Source: Pseudomonadota bacterium (lineage in GTDB: Bacteria > Pseudomonadota > Gammaproteobacteria > Steroidobacterales > Steroidobacteraceae). From it: 64,000 bases of DNA. Positions 24,095 to 32,980 of this stretch are shown in pieces. The stretch lies in the NCBI GenBank assembly GCA_003242685.1, contig QGVD01000010.1, positions 1 to 64,000 of the forward strand. The letters run 5' to 3'. Each line of letters begins with the position of its first letter. Position 1 is the first letter of the stretch. Below the pieces are notes generated by a model, which did not search any database, was not told the DNA's origin, and was given only the letters and a program-made list of their open reading frames with translations. Position numbers and translations under genes: made by a program.

Positions 24095-26181
24095 TGAAAC
24101 CCTCCGCCGCGGAGCGGATCGCCGAGCTGCGCCGGCAGATCGCGTATCACAACTACCGCTACTACACGCTCGACGACCCGGAGATCTCCGACGCCGAGTA
24201 CGACCGGCTGATGGAGGAGCTGCGGGCGCTCGAAGCCGAGCATCCGGAGCTGGCATCGCCGGAATCGCCGACACAGCGGGTCGGCGCCCCGCCATCGGGC
24301 AAGTTCGCGAAGGTGCGGCACGCGGTGCCGATGCTCTCGCTCGACAACGCGTTCACCGCCGAGGACGTCGCCGCCTTCGTCGAGCGCATCCGCCGTTTCC
24401 TGCGGCTCGACGGCGAGCAGCTCGTGTTCACCGCGGAGCCGAAGATCGACGGTCTGTCGCTGTCTCTGCGCTACGAGCGCGGAGAGCTCGTCTGTGGAGC
24501 CACGCGCGGCGACGGCACGCAGGGTGAGGACGTGACCGCGAACGTCCGCACGCTCAAGGACATTCCGCAGAAACTGACGGCGCACGACGTTCCGGAAATC
24601 TGCGAGGTGCGCGGCGAGGTCTACATGACCAAGTCGGCGTTCCTCGAGCTCAACAGGCAGCAGGCCGCGGCCGGACGTCCGCTCTTCGCAAATCCACGTA
24701 ACTCGGCCGCGGGCTCTCTCCGGCAGCTCGATCCGAACGTCACCGCCTCACGGCCGCTCGGCTTCTTCGCGTACGGCTGGGGCGAGATGAGCCGGATGCC
24801 TGCGCGCACGCAGTCGGGGATGCTCGAGTGGTTCCGCTCGTGCGGATTCAGGACCAATCCGCTCATCAGAGTGTGCCGCAGTCTCGACGAGATGCTCGCG
24901 TACCACCGCGAGATGGAGCTGCAGCGCGGGACGCTCGATTACGACATCGACGGCGTCGTCTACAAGGTCGACCGCATCGACTGGCAGGAGCGTCTCGGCT
25001 TCGTCTCGCGCAATCCGCGCTGGGCCGTCGCGCACAAGTTCCCGGCGCAGAAGGCGACAACGGTGGTGCGGGCGATCGAGATCCAGGTCGGGCGCACCGG
25101 CGCGCTCACGCCGGTCGCGAAGCTCGAGCCGGTCACCGTCGGCGGCGTGGTCGTCTCGAACGCCACGCTCCACAACGAGGACTACATCCGCGCGCTCGAC
25201 GTGCGGATCGGCGACACGGTGGAGATCCAGCGCGCCGGCGATGTGATTCCCCAGGTGCTCCGCGTCGTGCTCGAGCGCCGCCCCGCCGACGCGCGCCCTT
25301 TCGAGTTTCCGAAGACCTGCCCCTGTCCGCTGAAGACCCCGGTGGTGCGCGACGTCACCAACACGGGAGAGCAGGGCGCTGTCGCCCGCTGCAGCGGCGA
25401 GTTCGCGTGCCCGCACCAGAAGGTCGAGCACCTGCGCCACTTCGTTTCTCGCCACGCCTTCGACATCGAAGGCCTGGGCGAGGAGCGCATCGCGCTCTTC
25501 TTCGAGCGCGGCTGGGTGAAGGAGCCGGCCGACATCTTCACGCTCGCGGAGCGCAACCGCGAGATCCGTCTGGAAGAGCAGCCGGGTTTCGGCGCGCAGT
25601 CGGTGCGCAAGCTGTTCGACGCGATAGAGGCGAGGCGCACGATTTCCCTCGAGCGCTTCCTGTACGCGCTCGGCGTCCGGCACGTGGGGGAGACCACCGC
25701 GCGCGCTCTCGCGCGCGGCTACGGGAGCTGGCCGGCGCTGCGTGACGCGTGCCTCGCGATCGCCAGGGGCGATGCGGAGGCGCGGCAGGAGATGGATGCG
25801 CTCGATCAGGTCGGTGAGACCGTCATCAACAGCCTCGCGGCGTACTTCGGTGAGAAACACAACCGCGCGATAGTCCAGCGGCTCGAGGAGCAGGTCCGCA
25901 TTCTCGATGCCGAGAAACCGCGCACCGATTCGGCGATCGCGGGAAAGACGGTTGTGTTCACGGGGACTCTGAACCGCCTCACGCGAGAGGAAGCGAAGGC
26001 ACTGGCGGAGCGCTACGGCGCCAGGGTGAGCGGCAGCGTGTCGAAGAAGACCGACTACGTCGTGGCGGGTGCCGACGCCGGCTCGAAACTCCGCAAGGCG
26101 ACGGAGCTCGGCGTGCGCGTGATCAGCGAGGACGAATTCCTCGCGATGCTGCCGTCGGGCGCGCACGCGGGCGGCGAATAA
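24094..26181 (+). CDS. ligA: NAD-dependent DNA ligase
   Basis: 695 residues. The nucleotidyltransferase core has the adenylated lysine K117 in EPKIDGLS, with HNYRYYTLDDPEISDAEYDR (NMN-binding Ia domain) at the start and EVRGEVY and the GVVYKVD motif later. OB-fold, a Cys-containing zinc-finger region (CPCPLKTP ... CSGEFACPHQ), helix-hairpin-helix repeats and a C-terminal BRCT domain (about 610-690, TVVFTGTLNRLTREEAK) follow. It seals Okazaki fragments using NAD+. Translation is coupled to zipA (TGATG). Confidence 0.97.
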   Translation: MKPSAAERIAELRRQIAYHNYRYYTLDDPEISDAEYDRLMEELRALEAEHPELASPESPTQRVGAPPSGKFAKVRHAVPMLSLDNAFTAEDVAAFVERIRRFLRLDGEQLVFTAEPKIDGLSLSLRYERGELVCGATRGDGTQGEDVTANVRTLKDIPQKLTAHDVPEICEVRGEVYMTKSAFLELNRQQAAAGRPLFANPRNSAAGSLRQLDPNVTASRPLGFFAYGWGEMSRMPARTQSGMLEWFRSCGFRTNPLIRVCRSLDEMLAYHREMELQRGTLDYDIDGVVYKVDRIDWQERLGFVSRNPRWAVAHKFPAQKATTVVRAIEIQVGRTGALTPVAKLEPVTVGGVVVSNATLHNEDYIRALDVRIGDTVEIQRAGDVIPQVLRVVLERRPADARPFEFPKTCPCPLKTPVVRDVTNTGEQGAVARCSGEFACPHQKVEHLRHFVSRHAFDIEGLGEERIALFFERGWVKEPADIFTLAERNREIRLEEQPGFGAQSVRKLFDAIEARRTISLERFLYALGVRHVGETTARALARGYGSWPALRDACLAIARGDAEARQEMDALDQVGETVINSLAAYFGEKHNRAIVQRLEEQVRILDAEKPRTDSAIAGKTVVFTGTLNRLTREEAKALAERYGARVSGSVSKKTDYVVAGADAGSKLRKATELGVRVISEDEFLAMLPSGAHAGGE

Positions 26182-26219
26182 TCCCTTACGGGGGGCATCC
26201 GGCAGGCGGGGGGATCGGT

Positions 26220-26254
26220 GGCTGCCGGACCGGTTTCCCCGGGCTCCGGCAGCC
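26220..26254. terminator. Stem-loop between converging ligA and the PPIase gene
   Basis: A perfect 10-bp stem (GGCTGCCGGA / TCCGGCAGCC) with a 15-base loop in the 85-nt gap between converging genes. It lacks a U-tract in either direction. It may stop transcription weakly or protect mRNA ends. Confidence 0.45.
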
Positions 26255-26266
26255 GGGTGCTCCTCG

Positions 26267-27070
26267 TCACAGAGACTTCTCGATCTTCGCGTTCTTCGCG
26301 AGCTCTTCGATGTAAGCGTTGAATTTCTTTGCGTTTACGATCTGCTCGACGCGGTTCCGGACCTCGTCGAAGGCGGGCGGAGCGAGGTCGCGCGTCTCCT
26401 CGAGGCGGATGACGTGCCAGCCGTACTGGGTCTGCACGGGCTTGCGCGTGAACTCGCCAGGCTTGAGCGCCACGACGGCGTCCGCGAAGGGCTTGACCAT
26501 GGTGTCCGGCCTGAACCAGCCGAGATCGCCGCCGTTCATCTTCGAGCTGTCCAGGGACTCCTTTTCCGCGAGCTTCGCGAAGTCTTCGCCTTTCTCCAGG
26601 CGCTTCACCAGGTTGTTGGCGAATTCTTCCGTCGCGACCAGGATGTGCCGGGCCCGGTACTCGTGCTTCGGCAGCTGTGCGATCTGAGCCTCGTACTCCG
26701 CTCGCAGCTCCTCTTCCGTCGCCTCGTTCTCCTGCAGAAGACGCTGCGAGGCGGCCTGCTGCAGGACGTTGAGGCGCGACACGTGCAGCAGCGCCGCCGT
26801 CTGCGTTTCCTTCGTCAGGCCGTCCTTCTCGGCCTGCTGGGCGACGAGCTCGGCCCGGATCAGCGCGTCGAGGAGCTGCTCGCGCTGCTCAGGGCTGAGC
26901 GCGGCGGATTCCTGACCCGCCATCCCTTTGGCGTAGAACTCGAAGAACTCCCGGCTGATGGGCTTGCCGTTCACCGTGGCGACAGCGTCGCCGCTCGAGC
27001 CGCTCTGCGGTTGGCAGGCGCCGAGTCCGAGCAGGCAGGCAGCGAGCAGGAGAGAGCGCTTGGGGGTCAT
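26267..27070 (-). CDS. Parvulin-type peptidyl-prolyl isomerase, predicted lipoprotein
   Basis: 267 residues. The N terminus MTPKRSLLLAACLLGLGAC is a lipoprotein signal peptide with lipobox LGAC (Cys19). A SurA/PrsA-like N-terminal helical region (about 30-135) precedes a rotamase domain (about 140-235: YRARHILVATEEFANNLVKR, GGDLGWFRPDTMVKPFADAV, YGWHVIRLEE). It should assist folding of exported proteins at the periplasmic face of the envelope. It is the last gene after yciB and bolA on the minus strand. A PpiD or EpsD-like role is possible. The 40-nt gap to bolA is unusually AT-rich. Confidence 0.88.
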   Translation of the reverse strand: MTPKRSLLLAACLLGLGACQPQSGSSGDAVATVNGKPISREFFEFYAKGMAGQESAALSPEQREQLLDALIRAELVAQQAEKDGLTKETQTAALLHVSRLNVLQQAASQRLLQENEATEEELRAEYEAQIAQLPKHEYRARHILVATEEFANNLVKRLEKGEDFAKLAEKESLDSSKMNGGDLGWFRPDTMVKPFADAVVALKPGEFTRKPVQTQYGWHVIRLEETRDLAPPAFDEVRNRVEQIVNAKKFNAYIEELAKNAKIEKSL

Positions 27071-27109
27071 TTTTTAAGTAGATCCAGTTGGTTGGGAGAA
27101 ATACTTGAT

Positions 27110-27385
27110 CTATTTCTTCAGCTCATCCGGGGCGATGGCCTCGATCGAAAGAGCATGGATTCCCCGCCCCATCAGGCCCGCGACCGCGGCATAGACGAGC
27201 CGGTGACGCTCGATCCTCGAACGCCCGGTGAAGGCCGCCGAGACGATCTTCACGTGAAAGTGTCCGCCCTCGCGCGCGCCTGCATGGCCTGCATGCGCCG
27301 CGCTGTCGTCGCGGATCGAAAGCTCGGTGGGCGCGAGCTCGCGCTCGAGCGCCGAGCGCAGCCGCTCGAGTCGGTCCCCCGTCAT
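27110..27385 (-). CDS. bolA: BolA family protein
   Basis: 91 residues. Family core: SIRDDSAAHAGHAGAREGGHFHVKIVS followed by FTGRSRIERHRLVYAAV and HALSIEA. The conserved His in GHFHV and the HAGH loop are ligands for shared Fe-S clusters with monothiol glutaredoxins in this class I fold. BolA proteins influence iron homeostasis and cell shape. The start overlaps the yciB stop by 4 nt, so the two are coupled. Confidence 0.93.
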   Translation of the reverse strand: MTGDRLERLRSALERELAPTELSIRDDSAAHAGHAGAREGGHFHVKIVSAAFTGRSRIERHRLVYAAVAGLMGRGIHALSIEAIAPDELKK

Positions 27386-27972
27386 TCCTGCGAGCCGGCG
27401 CGAGCGGCATCACCCGGTTCGGTCGCGCTCGCAGGAGCCGCTCCCCCGCGGCGCGTGAGCCACAGCGCCTGAGCCACGAGGAACACCATCGTGAGCGCCG
27501 TGAGACCGAACACCTTGAAGTTCACCCAGGTCTCCTCGCTCGCATTGAACGCGACGACGAGATTCGCGACGCCGAGCGCCGCGTAGAACACGATCCACAG
27601 CCAGTTGAGGCGGTGCCAGGTCCGGTCGGGGACCCGAACGTCGGCAAGCACGACCGAGAGCAGACGCTGGACGAGGGGACGCTCGCCGATCCAGAAAGAT
27701 CCCAGGAAGGCGAGGCTGATCACCCAGAAGAACACCGTGGGTTTCCACTGGATGAAGCGCTGGTCGTGCAGCAGGAGCGTCGCCGTTCCGAAGGCGAACA
27801 CGAGCACGGCGCTGACGCCGTGCATCGGCGGGATGCGCCGCTCCCGCAGGTAGTCCACGAGGAGAAGCACGGCCATGGCGGCCATGAGCACGCCCGTTGC
27901 GAAATAGAGCCCGCGGGCGTAGTAGGCGATGAGAAACGCCGCGAGCGGCGCGAATTCGAGCAGGGCCTGCAT
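27382..27972 (-). CDS. yciB: Inner-membrane septation protein YciB/IspZ
   Basis: 196 residues with five or six hydrophobic helices. Family motifs: LLEFAPLAAFLIAYYARGLYFATG at the start, FIQWKPTVFFW, and WHRLNWLWIVFYAALGVANL. YciB is a polytopic inner-membrane protein linked to septation and envelope synthesis in E. coli and Shigella. The C-terminal 25 residues are Ala/Gly/Glu-rich and not conserved. It is divergent from yciO, which matches the common gammaproteobacterial arrangement. Confidence 0.93.
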   Translation of the reverse strand: MQALLEFAPLAAFLIAYYARGLYFATGVLMAAMAVLLLVDYLRERRIPPMHGVSAVLVFAFGTATLLLHDQRFIQWKPTVFFWVISLAFLGSFWIGERPLVQRLLSVVLADVRVPDRTWHRLNWLWIVFYAALGVANLVVAFNASEETWVNFKVFGLTALTMVFLVAQALWLTRRGGAAPASATEPGDAARAGSQE

Positions 27973-28110
27973 GATGTCCGGCCGGCGGCCGACTGCAACA
28001 GAGGGCCGCTATGATAGCCGATGTCGGACGCCCCGGCCGGATGGCGAAGCGCCGGCTGCGTTCCGGCCGCGCGGAGGTGTGCGCCTGAGAAGGTTCCGAG
28101 GGAAAGGAAC

Positions 28111-28761
28111 GTGAGCCAGTACTTCGAGATCCATCCGGTCAATCCGCAGATGCGGCTCATCCGGCGCGCGGCGGAGATCATCAGGAACGGCGGCGTGATC
28201 GCCTATCCCACGGACTCGTGCTATGCGCTCGGCTGCCGCATCGGCGACAAGGAAGCGCTCGAGCGCGTGCGCCGCATCCGCCAGGCGGGCCGCGATCACC
28301 ACTTCACGCTCGTGTGCCGTGACCTCACGGAAATCGGTCGCTTCGCGCGCGTCGACACCTGGCAGTTCCGTCTCATCAAGTCCTGCACACCTGGGCCGTA
28401 CACCTTTCTGCTGCAGGCGACGCGCGAGACACCGCGGCGCCTGCAGCACGAGCGGCGCCGCACCATCGGGATCCGCGTGCCGGATCATCCCGTGCCGCGT
28501 CTGCTGCTCGCCGAGCTCGGCGAGCCGCTGATGAGCTCGACACTGATGCTGCCGGGCGATGACGTGCCGCTCACCGACGGACGCGAGATCCGCGCGCGGC
28601 TCGAGCACCAGATCGACGCGGTGCTCGACGGCGGCAACTGCGGGATGGAGCCGACGACGGTCGTCGACCTCGCGGTGAACCCGCCGCAGATCGTGCGCCG
28701 GGGCAAGGGCGACATCGCCATGCTCGGTGTCCTGGAGGCGGTCCCGGGGGGGCGGGTCTGA
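28111..28761 (+). CDS. yciO: YciO-type Sua5/YrdC family protein
   Basis: 216 residues from GTG 28111. GAGGGA 7 nt upstream and the homologous N terminus SQYFEIHPVNPQMRLI decide this start over earlier ones. The YrdC-like domain has GGVIAYPTDSCYALGC and FTLVCRDLTEI, and later PGPYTFLL and IGIRVPDHPVPR. Family members bind RNA and ATP; TsaC/YrdC makes threonylcarbamoyl-AMP for tRNA t6A. YciO keeps the fold, but its role is less certain. A second YrdC is expected elsewhere in the genome. Confidence 0.92.
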   Translation: MSQYFEIHPVNPQMRLIRRAAEIIRNGGVIAYPTDSCYALGCRIGDKEALERVRRIRQAGRDHHFTLVCRDLTEIGRFARVDTWQFRLIKSCTPGPYTFLLQATRETPRRLQHERRRTIGIRVPDHPVPRLLLAELGEPLMSSTLMLPGDDVPLTDGREIRARLEHQIDAVLDGGNCGMEPTTVVDLAVNPPQIVRRGKGDIAMLGVLEAVPGGRV

Positions 28762-28763
28762 CC

Positions 28764-28772
28764 TGTTATACT
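28764..28772 (+). promoter_or_regulatory. Predicted extended -10 promoter of trpS
   Basis: TGTTATACT, an extended -10 (TGnTATACT), lies right after the yciO stop. No good -35 is seen. It would give a trpS leader of about 135 nt (28779-28914) in which I see no clear terminator. Confidence 0.5.
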
Positions 28773-28914
28773 CCCGGGCGCTTGTCGGAGGCCTGCACCG
28801 AAGGCCGAGGGGTCTCAAAGAACCAGCCGTGCCGAGTCCTATCCGTTCTCGTTCACCGTTCCGTTCGAACCATCTTCCGGCCGTGGACTGCGGCCGAGCC
28901 GTCGTGGTGCCCGC

Positions 28915-30129
28915 GTGAGCGTGAATCCTCAGTCGCGGCGCGTGCTCTCGGGCATGCGGCCGACGGGTGCGCTGCACCTGGGCAATTACTACGGCGCCCT
29001 GCGCAACTGGGTCGAGCTGCAGTACCAGTACGAGTGCTACTTCTTCGTGGCCGACTGGCACGCGCTCACGACCGGCTACGACGACACGTCGAAGCTGCCG
29101 CAGCACATCCACGAGGTGCTCGTCGACTGGCTCGCAGCCGGCCTCAATCCCGGCGTGGCGACGCTCTTCGTACAGTCCCACGTGCCGGAGCACGCCGAGC
29201 TGCATCTGCTGCTCTCGATGATCACGCCGCTCGCGTGGCTCGAGCGAGTGCCGACCTACAAGGACCAGCAGCAACAGCTCAAGGACAAGGACCTCGCGAC
29301 GTACGGGTTCCTCGGATATCCGCTGCTGCAGTCCGCGGACATCCTGCTCTACAGGCCTGCGTACGTGCCCGTCGGCGAGGATCAGGTCGCGCATGTGGAG
29401 GTGACGCGCGAGATCGCGCGGCGCTTCAATCACCTCTATGGGCGCGAGCCCGGATTCGAGGAGAAGGCGGAGCGCGCGGTCAAGAGTCTGGGCGGGCGCA
29501 ACAGCCAGCTCTACAGGCAGCTCCGGCGCCGCTTCCAGGAAACCGGTGATACCGATGCGCTCGAGCGTGCACGCGCGCTGGTCCAGAGCAACAACCGCAT
29601 CACTGTCGCGGACCGCGAACGTCTGCTGGGCTACCTCGAAGGCACGGGCGTCAGCATTCTTCCCGAGCCGCAGGTCCTGCTCACCGCAACGCCGCGCATG
29701 CCGGGACTCGACGGGCGCAAGATGTCGAAGTCCTACGGCAACACGATCGGCCTGCGCGAGGATCCCGATTCGGTCGTGCAGAAGCTGCGTACCATGCAGA
29801 CGGATCCCGCGCGCGTACGACGCACGGATCCGGGCGACCCCGAGAAGTGCCCGGTGTGGGAGCTGCACAAGATCTTCTCGGACGAGTCCACGCAGCAGTG
29901 GGCGAGTCAGGGCTGCCGGACCGCCGGAATCGGCTGCCTCGAGTGCAAGAAGCCGGTGATCGACAGGATCGTCGACGAGGTTTCGGGAATGCGCCGCCGG
30001 GCTCAGGAGTTCGAGGAGAACCCCGAGCTGGTGCGCAACATCGTCGCGGAGGGTGCCGAGAAGGCGCGCGAAGCGGCGCGCGAGACACTCGACGACGTGC
30101 GCCGCGCCATGAATCTGCGCACGGACTGA
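28915..30129 (+). CDS. trpS: Tryptophanyl-tRNA synthetase
   Basis: 404 residues, about 70 longer than the E. coli enzyme. The class I HIGH motif is in TGALHLGNYYGAL (about 17-29) and KMSKS in GRKMSKSYGN (about 267-276). Between them is an extra segment (about 180-250, EEKAERAVKSLGGRN ... RERLLGYLEG) that separates the usual VGEDQ region from the C-terminal part of the catalytic domain. I recall similar long forms in Xanthomonadales. The extra segment contains SNNRITVADRERL, which looks helical and DNA/RNA-binding in style, but no function is known to me. The start is GTG 28915 with little Shine-Dalgarno. Confidence 0.95.
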   Translation: MSVNPQSRRVLSGMRPTGALHLGNYYGALRNWVELQYQYECYFFVADWHALTTGYDDTSKLPQHIHEVLVDWLAAGLNPGVATLFVQSHVPEHAELHLLLSMITPLAWLERVPTYKDQQQQLKDKDLATYGFLGYPLLQSADILLYRPAYVPVGEDQVAHVEVTREIARRFNHLYGREPGFEEKAERAVKSLGGRNSQLYRQLRRRFQETGDTDALERARALVQSNNRITVADRERLLGYLEGTGVSILPEPQVLLTATPRMPGLDGRKMSKSYGNTIGLREDPDSVVQKLRTMQTDPARVRRTDPGDPEKCPVWELHKIFSDESTQQWASQGCRTAGIGCLECKKPVIDRIVDEVSGMRRRAQEFEENPELVRNIVAEGAEKAREAARETLDDVRRAMNLRTD

Positions 30130-30157
30130 ATGCGCCGGGAGCGCGAGGAGTGAAGGC

Positions 30158-31240
30158 ATGAAGCCTCAGCTGCGGGTCGTGGCTTCGAATCCGCCGTCGG
30201 ATGCGGCCGCGGCCGACGCCGAGGCCGTGCCCGAGACCGCGCCGCCGGAGCCGGTCGCCATCGTCAACGGGCAGCCGGTCACCGAGCTCCCGCGCGACCT
30301 CTACATTCCGCCCCAGGCGCTCGAGGTCGTTCTCGAAGCCTTCGAGGGTCCACTCGATCTGCTGCTGTACCTCATCCGGCGGCAGAACCTCGACATCCTC
30401 GACATTCCCATCGCCGAGATCACCCGGCAGTACATGCAGTACATCGAGCTGATGCAGGAGCTGCATCTCGAGCTCGCGGGTGAGTATCTCGTGATGGCCG
30501 CGACGCTGGCCGAGATCAAGTCGCGCATGCTCCTGCCGCGCCCGCAGACGGACGGGCAGGGTGCCGAGGAGGATCCGCGTGCGGATCTCGTGCGCCGTCT
30601 GCAGGAGTACGAGCGCTTCAAGCGCGCCGCGGAGGATCTCGATGCGCTGCCGCGTCTCGAGCGCGACGTGTGGACCGCGAGCGCCGAGCTGAAGGACCGT
30701 AAGGTCGTGCGCCTCGTGCCGCAGGTGACGCTGCAGGAGATGCTGCTCGCGTTCAGGGACGTCGTGATCCGCGCGGAGCTCTTCGCGCATCACCACATCC
30801 AGCGCGAGCGGCTGTCGGTGCGCGAGCGCATGACGGACATTCTCGCGACGCTCGAGCGGACGAGCTTCGTCGAGTTCGTCCGGCTGTTCCGGCCCGAGGA
30901 GGGCCGGATGGGCGTGACCGTCACGTTCATCGCGATTCTCGAGCTCGTGCGTGAAGGACTCATCGACGTCGTGCAGACCGCACCGTACGCGCCGCTGCAC
31001 GTTCGAGCGGCGGACGGTCGCCGAGGGTTGCGCGTCGTCGGTGAGGAGACGGACACGACGTCCGCAGCAGCATCCGGTGAGGAGGCGGCCCCGGAGACGG
31101 CGGAAGAGGGTGTCTTCGAAGAGCCTTCCGCCCAGGACGAGTCCGACGAGTGGCCGGACGAGGTCGATGCAGACCTGCCGGCCGGATCATCCGACTCAGA
31201 CATCGATCCATCGCAGGAGCCTGACGAGACCAGTTCATGA
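30158..31240 (+). CDS. scpA: Segregation and condensation protein A
   Basis: 360 residues. A variable N terminus (1-50) precedes the ScpA core: VVLEAFEGPLDLLLYLIRRQNLDILDIPIAEITRQY, and ATLAEIKSRMLLP. The kleisin N-terminal and winged-helix C-terminal parts (VTFIAILELVREGLIDVVQ) are conserved. An acidic tail (about 300-360) is unconserved. It bridges SMC heads. Its stop overlaps the scpB start by 4 nt (ATGA). Confidence 0.95.
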   Translation: MKPQLRVVASNPPSDAAAADAEAVPETAPPEPVAIVNGQPVTELPRDLYIPPQALEVVLEAFEGPLDLLLYLIRRQNLDILDIPIAEITRQYMQYIELMQELHLELAGEYLVMAATLAEIKSRMLLPRPQTDGQGAEEDPRADLVRRLQEYERFKRAAEDLDALPRLERDVWTASAELKDRKVVRLVPQVTLQEMLLAFRDVVIRAELFAHHHIQRERLSVRERMTDILATLERTSFVEFVRLFRPEEGRMGVTVTFIAILELVREGLIDVVQTAPYAPLHVRAADGRRGLRVVGEETDTTSAAASGEEAAPETAEEGVFEEPSAQDESDEWPDEVDADLPAGSSDSDIDPSQEPDETSS

Positions 31241-32175
31241 GCGAGTCGTACCTGAAGAACGTCGTCGAAGCCGCGCTGCTCGCCGCCGGACGGCCGCTGC
31301 AGGTCAACGAGATCGTGCAGCTTTTCGACGAGCACGTCCGCCCGACGCCTGCGGAGGTCCGTGCGGCGCTCGTGTCGCTGGCGTCGGACTATGAAGGACG
31401 GGGGATCGAGCTCAAGGAAACCGCGACGGGCTTCCGCATCCAGGTGCGCCGCGAGCTGGCGAACGAGATCTCGCGGCTGTGGCCGGAGCGGCCGCCGCGC
31501 TATTCGCGCGCGCTGCTCGAGACGCTGGCGCTCATCGCGTACCGTCAGCCCATCACGCGCGCCGAGATCGAGGCCGTGCGCGGTGTGTCCGTGAACCCGA
31601 ACATCATCAAGACGCTGATCGAGCGCAACTGGGTGCGGGTCGTCGGCCATCGCGAAGTGCCGGGGCGGCCGGAGCTGCTCGGCACGACGAAGGAGTTCCT
31701 CGACTACTTCGGCCTGAAGAGCCTCGACGAGCTGCCGCCGCTGTCGGAGCTCAAGGCCATGGGCGACATCAATCTGCAGCTCAATCTCGAGGGATCGTCC
31801 TCGAGCCCGTCGGCCGGTTCTGCTGCGGGAGGCGAGGAGCAGCAGTCCGCTGCTGCGAGCGAAGAACGGCAACCCGCGACGCAGACGGAATCCGCCGCTC
31901 CCGAAGCTTCACCTGCTTCCGAATCCGAAGCCGTGACGACCGCCGAGTCTTCGGCGGAGGCAGAGGCTTCCGCGGAGGAGGAGCCTGCGCACGACGCATC
32001 TGCACAGGAGGCGCCTGAGCAGCAGGAGACACCTGCGCAGGAGGCGGTGAGCGCGCAGGCCGATGCGGAGGAGGAATCCGCTGAGGAGCGCGAAGCCGCC
32101 GAGGACGAAGAGCTTTCCGCGGCACCCGACGAGTCGCGCGAGCTCGTCGCTGCACCGGCACGCTGGGAAGACTGA
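31237..32175 (+). CDS. scpB: Segregation and condensation protein B
   Basis: 312 residues. Two winged-helix domains occupy the first 180 residues (VVEAALLAAGRPLQVNEIVQLF; LETLALIAYRQPITRAEIEAVRGV; LIERNWVRVVGHREVPGRPELLGTT). Residues 190-312 are a low-complexity Glu/Ala/Ser-rich acidic tail. ScpB dimers bind ScpA in the SMC complex. The acidic tail is longer than in most homologues I know; scpA also ends in an acidic tail, so the two share this trait. Confidence 0.94.
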   Translation: MSESYLKNVVEAALLAAGRPLQVNEIVQLFDEHVRPTPAEVRAALVSLASDYEGRGIELKETATGFRIQVRRELANEISRLWPERPPRYSRALLETLALIAYRQPITRAEIEAVRGVSVNPNIIKTLIERNWVRVVGHREVPGRPELLGTTKEFLDYFGLKSLDELPPLSELKAMGDINLQLNLEGSSSSPSAGSAAGGEEQQSAAASEERQPATQTESAAPEASPASESEAVTTAESSAEAEASAEEEPAHDASAQEAPEQQETPAQEAVSAQADAEEESAEEREAAEDEELSAAPDESRELVAAPARWED

Positions 32176-32185
32176 CGAAGGACGC

Positions 32186-32980
32186 GTGCGTCGCCGCACC
32201 GCCAAGCGTACTCCTCGTGGATCGCCGCGCACGGCGCAGCCCGAAAGGCTGCAGAAGGTGCTGGCGGCGGCAGGTCTGTGCTCGAGGCGCGAGGCGGAGG
32301 AGTGGATCCGCGCGGGCCGGCTCACGGTGAACGGCAAGCCCGCCACGCTCGGCGTACGCGTCCTTCCCACCGATCAGATCCGCCTCGACGGTCGTCTCAT
32401 CCGGCAGCGCGCGGCGGCCGAGTCGCGCGCGTACGTCTGTCATCGTTCGCCGGGTGAGGATCTGCGCTCCTCGGGCGAAGCGGGCGCCGTGGCGCTGATC
32501 GAGCGGCTGCCGCGCCGGAGCGGGCGGCGTTACATCGCGGTGAGTCCCATGCCGCGCATCGACGGCGGGCTCGAGCTCGTGACCTCAGACGGCGAGCTCG
32601 CGGCGCGCCTGCAGCGCTCCGTGCGGCATCTCACCAGCGAGTTCAGCGTGCGCGTCCACGGCGAGCTCCGGGAAGGACAGATTCAGGGCGTGCTCTCGGG
32701 CGTGCTCGATCGCCCGCAGCCGCTCGAGGTCGAGCGCTGCGATCCCGCAGGCGGCGAGGGTTCCAACCGCTGGTACACCGTCGTCGCGCGCGGCGCGAGC
32801 GGCCGTGACATCCGGCAGCTCTTCGAGCGGCAGGGCGCGCAGGTGAGCCGCGTCCTGCGCACGCGCTTCGGGCCGCTCGTTCTCGAGCGGAGCCTGCCGC
32901 GCGGTCACTTCCGTGAGGTCACGAACGAGGAGCTGACGCTCCTTCTGGAGCAGGCAGGCAGTCGAAGCTCCGGCCGGTGA
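32186..32980 (+). CDS. rluB: RluB-like rRNA pseudouridine synthase, divergent active-site motif
   Basis: 264 residues from GTG 32186, the only start that does not run deep into scpB. A basic N terminus is followed by an S4 RNA-binding domain (LQKVLAAAGLCSRREAEEWIRAGRLTVNG) and a RsuA-type catalytic domain. The canonical GRLDxxxxGLLLLTNDG is here PRIDGGLELVTSDG: the catalytic Asp is kept but the Gly before Arg and the spacing after Asp differ. Position after scpB matches rluB, which modifies 23S rRNA U2605. The symbol rests on position and overall fold. It converges with the SDR gene and overlaps it by 62 nt. Confidence 0.75.
   Translation: MRRRTAKRTPRGSPRTAQPERLQKVLAAAGLCSRREAEEWIRAGRLTVNGKPATLGVRVLPTDQIRLDGRLIRQRAAAESRAYVCHRSPGEDLRSSGEAGAVALIERLPRRSGRRYIAVSPMPRIDGGLELVTSDGELAARLQRSVRHLTSEFSVRVHGELREGQIQGVLSGVLDRPQPLEVERCDPAGGEGSNRWYTVVARGASGRDIRQLFERQGAQVSRVLRTRFGPLVLERSLPRGHFREVTNEELTLLLEQAGSRSSGR

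Noticed and set aside
27066..27118. AT-rich patch as a mobile-element scar
   Set aside because: Only about 50 bp, no terminal repeats or target duplication; it is more likely an intergenic translation or mRNA-end signal between bolA and the PPIase gene.
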